Assembly: GCF_010994035.1 (NCBI RefSeq)
Contig: NZ_WIXN01000002.1
Coordinates: forward strand, 62,001-126,000
Source of the DNA: Virgibacillus aidingensis
Lineage (GTDB): Bacteria > Bacillota > Bacilli > Bacillales > Amphibacillaceae
Length of the DNA: 64,000 bases
Direction: 5' to 3'
A model generated the notes under the pieces. It searched no databases. It had not been told where the DNA came from and saw only the letters and a program-made list of their open reading frames with translations. Positions 63,699 to 64,000 of the stretch are shown piece after piece (the first letter of the stretch is position 1; the number at the start of each line of letters is the position of its first letter). A program made the translations under genes and the position numbers.

Positions 63699-64000
63699 TT
63701 TGATTCATCCCAATACGGTTCCTTGGAGGCGGCTGCTGAATGATGCTGTTCCGCTGCTGATTCAGCATCTGGATTTCCCTGTTCAGCTCCTGCAATGTCT
63801 GCTGAATAAACCGGGCGTTACTTTGCTGACTCGTTTCCGTGATCCGGTTTAATTCCATAAACTCACTGCGCATCCCTTCGTTCATTTGCTGGATATAATC
63901 TGTCATCGAGCGGCCAAACTGGTCCAATTTATTGCCCACATTTCCTTCCAGGCTGGACACATAATTGGAGAGTGTATCCTTTAATATGCCAACACTCGTC
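63688..64000 (-). CDS. C-terminal tail of a probable MotA/ZorA-like partner, partial
   Basis: The frame is open to the right edge of the window; about 103 C-terminal codons are visible (VGILKDTLSNYVSSLEGNVG, LDQFGRSMTDYIQQMNEGMR, FIQQTLQELNREIQMLNQQR, then a Pro/Asn/Arg-rich end). The visible part is hydrophilic coiled coil, like the long cytoplasmic tail that follows the membrane domain in ZorA-type proteins. The MotA/TolQ/ExbB domain itself would be outside the window, so the assignment rests on the coupling with the MotB-like gene. Confidence 0.6.
   Translation of the reverse strand, partial: TSVGILKDTLSNYVSSLEGNVGNKLDQFGRSMTDYIQQMNEGMRSEFMELNRITETSQQSNARFIQQTLQELNREIQMLNQQRNSIIQQPPPRNRIGMNQNEY

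Overview
The window reads as chromosomal DNA of an endospore-forming, low-GC Bacillaceae bacterium, probably of the salt-adapted Oceanobacillus/Virgibacillus kind. That placement is inferred from gene content: prkA, yhbH and spoVR, two H-type spore proteins, YpjP, a DUF4023 peptide, GlpP antitermination, HprK with a cre-like site, a BcMetA-type homoserine acyltransferase behind a SAM riboswitch, and a lone OpuAC-like betaine-binding lipoprotein. No tRNA, rRNA, CRISPR array, prophage or intact insertion sequence was seen. Most genes have strong Shine-Dalgarno sites, and many start with TTG or GTG.

Layout. 1-9.6 kb: partial S66 peptidase, a TraB-like lipoprotein with leucine-rich repeats, a 1.07-kb array of 52-bp repeats, a DUF4349 lipoprotein, a UDG-like protein, a repetitive protein, metA with its riboswitch, and an ECF sigma factor with an LCP-like anti-sigma candidate. 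9.8-21.4 kb: metabolic and envelope genes (CoxG-like, YfcC transporter, purC, lysoplasmalogenase, a frameshifted transglutaminase lipoprotein, nnrD). 21.6-26 kb: a PadR-controlled ABC transporter operon. 27.4-32.1 kb: the glycerol regulon (glpK, glpD, glpP) with two terminator leaders; a dispersed repeat has replaced most of a transporter gene upstream of glpK. 32-41.9 kb: HMG-CoA lyase, an FMN reductase, an Spx paralog, a frameshifted TetR gene, a CNNM/CorC protein, spore genes, a sirtuin and guaD. 42-48.2 kb: spoVR, yhbH and prkA. 49-52.5 kb: aldo/keto reductase, membrane TraB, DUF3231. 52.7-59 kb: proline catabolism (sigma-54 activator, P5C dehydrogenase, proline dehydrogenase, PutP). 59.3-64 kb: zinc-ribbon protein, hprK, a hydratase, OpuAC, and a MotB/ZorB-like gene behind the tail of a probable ZorA/MotA-like partner that runs off the window.

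How parts work together. Proline use looks controlled at three levels: a sigma-54 promoter, an upstream inverted repeat next to the divergent activator gene, and a cre-like site through which HprK/CcpA could repress. Glycerol use appears to depend on GlpP opening two leader terminators. A ~300-bp element with inverted-repeat ends sits inside both catabolic units, in the same orientation relative to transcription.

Most notable signals: two unrelated intergenic tandem arrays that share an exact 52-bp period and both lie between convergent genes; the ~300-bp element and the truncated symporter; single-base frameshifts in a TetR gene and a transglutaminase gene; and the ZorAB/MotAB-like pair with no flagellar context. 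All family names come from reading the translations; no database search was run.
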